Below, piece by piece: positions 62,000-64,000 of a stretch of 64,000 nt of DNA (position 1 is the first letter of the stretch; every line of letters begins with the position of its first letter). The position numbers were made by a program, and so were the translations under genes. The notes under the pieces were generated by a model. The model saw only the letters and a list, made by a program, of their open reading frames with translations, ran no database searches and was not told the origin of the DNA. The stretch is from Cryptomeria japonica (taxonomy: Eukaryota; Streptophyta; Pinopsida; Cupressales; Cupressaceae), in NCBI RefSeq assembly GCF_030272615.1, contig NC_081412.1, positions 27,632,001 to 27,696,000 on the forward strand, read 5' to 3'.

Positions 62000-63135
62000 A
62001 CCTCTTCTATCGAATAAGTAACCGGGACATTCCCATCTGATGATTGTTCTTTAGTCTTTCTAACCCATCTTTGAATATGATCTCACCAGATTTCACTAAC
62101 CTTCTCATTTCCTTTCTCATTTGATCCTCCATTACCAACTGGTGGATTTCTGCTTCTACAAAATTTAGCAATATGTCCAACCTCATTACATGCATAACAT
62201 GTAACATTGTTCCTTTGAATTCCTTTGCTAAAATAAGTGAAATTGCTTGACCTGCACTAATTAGCCATATGTCCAAATTTTCCACATGCATAGCATTTAA
62301 AATACATTCTACAATCTTTTATTTTATGACCATACTTATTGCATTTAGAACAATTACCGGGAGCAGAATCAGGGTTCTGATTTGCTCTGTTTCTACATTG
62401 CCTAGCGATGTGACCAAATCTATTACAAACAAAACATCTACCATTGAATTTATAAGCATTAAATTGCCTTACCGGTGCCTTATGGTTTTGATCTTCATTG
62501 GCAGTACCGAAACTTTGTCCTTGCTCAAATCCAAGTCCACTAGAATCTCCAATCGGCCTTTGTCTCTTCAATAACTCATCTAGCCATGCTGACCTAATCT
62601 TGTTTTTTTCTTTATACTCACTTGCAGTAGTTAAATCTTCTCTTAGAATTATCATTTTTCTCTCAAGCTCTTGTTCATTACTCTGAGATTGTACTAAATC
62701 AGTTCTCAACATATCATTCTCATGAACCAACCTACCACATTCTTCAAATTTGTTCTTCAGGGATACAACAAGATTTTCTTCCTTTTTCTTTTTTCCCTCA
62801 ATCTCCTTAGACATATTCATAGTTATAACTTGCATTTCATTCTTCATAACCATGTTCTCCTGACTCAATTTTTGACATTGTTCCTTAAGTGCATATTTCT
62901 CTTCATCATCCTGACTTTGCAAAAGTTCCTTCCTCCTAGCTTGAATAGATGATAACCTCTCTTGTGGGACAAGAATGAATTCCTTAGCAGAATTCAATTC
63001 ATCTTATAGCTTTAAGTTCTTCAATCTTTCAGCATCATAATCTTCAAGTGCCATCTCAAGTTGCTTCTCCAAAGCCATATCCATGGATTCCAGTTTCAGG
63101 ATCTTCCTCAAGTTGTTAAACTTCCTCTGAGGCAT
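62000..63135 (-). pseudogene. Element I Gag: coiled coil plus four CCHC zinc knuckles
   Basis: ATG at 63135, only 18 nt from the LTR edge. The first 43 codons (MPQRKFNNLRKILKLE) end at one TAA, then 246 codons are open (62997-62257). Residues about 15-145 of that frame are Lys/Glu/Leu-rich and predicted coiled coil. Knuckles: CFVCNRFGHIARQC (residues 188-201), CSKCNKYGHKIKDC (216-229), CYACGKFGHMAN (235 on, closed by Cys after a TAG for Gln at 62257-62259) and CYACNEVGHIAKFC (62199-62158). The frame then runs to about 62000 (VPVTYSIEEVAPAPTG). It would bind RNA and form particles. Four knuckles is more than the one or two usual in plant copia or gypsy Gag. Confidence 0.85.
63099..63123 (-). 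promoter_or_regulatory. Conserved leader block of I, inside gag
   Basis: + strand CTCAAGTTGTTAAACTT, 30-54 nt from the LTR, matches the leader of A (CTCAAGCTGTTAAACTT). In I it is translated as part of Gag. Confidence 0.5.
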
Positions 63136-63136
63136 A

Positions 63137-63152
63137 AGGCTCTAATACCAAT
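63137..63152 (-). promoter_or_regulatory. Primer-binding site of I
   Basis: Minus-strand TGGTATTAGAGCC, identical to the PBS of copia A. Confidence 0.9.
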
Positions 63153-64000
63153 TGTTGGAAATCAACTACACTGAGAGGGGGAGTAAATTAGTGTTATACT
63201 AGAATGATTAATTTTAGCCTTATTAAAACATGCATACACCAACCAGTATACCAGTACATACAGAATTGAAAGAAGTAAAGCAACCAATAAGCCAATCACA
63301 TAAATGAGAATCATAACACACAGATTTATACATGGAAAACCTCAAAGAGGAAAAACCACGGTGGGATTTGTGACCCACATTATCAATCCACTGGCCATAT
63401 GAAGAGATATTATAAAATATGAGGGGCATTCACTTGTAGGAAGGCTTTTAGCCTAGAGCATACTACTCAATCACAAAAGGAGTCTCACTGACTACATAAA
63501 ATTCTAGACTACAATCTGGAGAAGTGTGAACTACTAAGATAGAATCTTCTATGCCATAATACACTTCTGATTTAAGCTCTTTATGTTTCGATCTGAAATC
63601 CTAAACCCCTTATCGGAATAACCCTTACATAAATTTCCTCACATACATAATCTTTTTGAACTATTTTGCATCATACTACATTCGCATATCCATAATCTCC
63701 TATCTCATGTCTATATCAAAATGATCTATCAAACTGACTTATATATCCTATACAAATTTGCATGCCTTATGTCCGCTTACAAAGATATATATAATATCAA
63801 ATTATATGTCGGCCAGATAACATAAATGCATAAGTATCAAAATGAATTGTCGATGCCGGATCCAAGATATGTCGGCCTCCAATATCGATAACATTTACTA
63901 AACCATGTCGTCCAGCATAACTAGTAACCAAAGAAATCCTTCTATCCTACCAATGCCTATGTTGGTGATGGTGCTAGTGTTGGTGTCGTATCTATGAAGT
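63153..64000 (-). repeat. 5' LTR of I, cut by the window edge
   Basis: Starts TGTTGGAAATCAAC; 848 bp of about 958 visible. Minus-strand TATATAAG-type box at 63738-63745. Confidence 0.9.

Larger units (their letters stand above)
53331..64000 (-). mobile_element. RT-less LTR element H, minus strand, right part outside window
   Basis: The 3' LTR (53331-54445), the PPT and a long coding region (54582 to 57190) are visible; then element I interrupts. Left flank GTTCT (53326-53330) would be the TSD. The coding region is homologous to the second coding region of I. No pol domain is seen in the visible part, but the 5' half is outside the window. Confidence 0.8.
57191..64000 (-). mobile_element. RT-less gag-bearing LTR element I, minus strand, in H
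   Basis: LTRs at 57191-58148 and 63153 to beyond the window edge (about 110 bp missing). The whole internal region (58149-63152) is visible: PBS, a Gag with four zinc knuckles, a long second coding region and a PPT. No RT, RNase H, integrase or protease was found in either strand. It fits the class of terminal-repeat elements that keep only gag. Left flank is ATAGA (57186-57190). Confidence 0.85.

Noticed and set aside
14469-63152. tRNA genes suggested by tRNA-like words
   Set aside because: The words are primer-binding sites complementary to tRNA 3' ends; no cloverleaf was found around them.
1-64000. CRISPR array, operons, ribosome-binding sites
   Set aside because: All long repeats are LTRs, microsatellites or a single 187-bp duplication; gene structure and elements are eukaryotic.

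Overview
The window looks like intergenic DNA from a large, repeat-rich seed-plant genome. It is AT-rich and eukaryotic, with GT..AG introns. It is built almost wholly of plant-type transposons: a CACTA element, Ty1/copia, Ty3/gypsy including a chromovirus, a LINE, solo LTRs and RT-less gag-only LTR elements. The size and age of the nest resemble a gymnosperm, but the species is an inference. I see no convincing host protein gene, rRNA, tRNA or CRISPR array. Nearly every transposon gene is broken by stops or frameshifts.

Layout. 1-4404: a decayed CACTA (En/Spm) element on + with a TNP2-type transposase and a second, multi-exon gene. 4405-8160: non-coding sequence with low-complexity tracts. 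8160-8702: a CACTA-type terminus with a large hairpin. 8703-10530: AT-rich non-coding DNA. 10530-13215: a very old gypsy pol split by a solo LTR (11480-12609). 13305 to beyond 53330: one + strand gypsy-type element (called B1) that holds almost everything else. Its reading frame can be followed through three separate insertions.

Inside B1, in order: (i) copia element A, minus strand, 15311-22012, TSD TTTAC; (ii) solo LTR D, 24367-52011, TSD GTAAA, itself split by gypsy-type element C (minus, 25371-44343) and by chromovirus E (minus, 44866-50918, TSD CTTTG); (iii) RT-less element H, minus, starting at 53331 and leaving the window on the right. C contains a 5'-truncated LINE (30989 to about 42100). 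The LINE is split by copia element F (minus, 32383-41451, TSD AAAAG), and the 5' LTR of F holds another solo LTR, K (38828-40156, TSD TTAAT). H is split by a second RT-less element, I (57191 to beyond 64000). The deepest stack is B1 > D > C > LINE > F > K, six levels.

How the parts work together. A, F and E carry remains of full pol genes. C, I and, as far as visible, H have LTRs but no reverse transcriptase or integrase. I encodes a coiled-coil Gag with four CCHC zinc knuckles plus a long second coding region shared with H. I uses the same tRNA-iMet type PBS, the same post-PBS leader block and the same duplicated polypurine tract as copia elements A and F. I infer that I and H are gag-bearing parasites mobilised in trans by A/F-like copia machinery. 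This is the most interesting hypothesis in the window. B1 also has two zinc-knuckle/protease-like modules and a G-patch.
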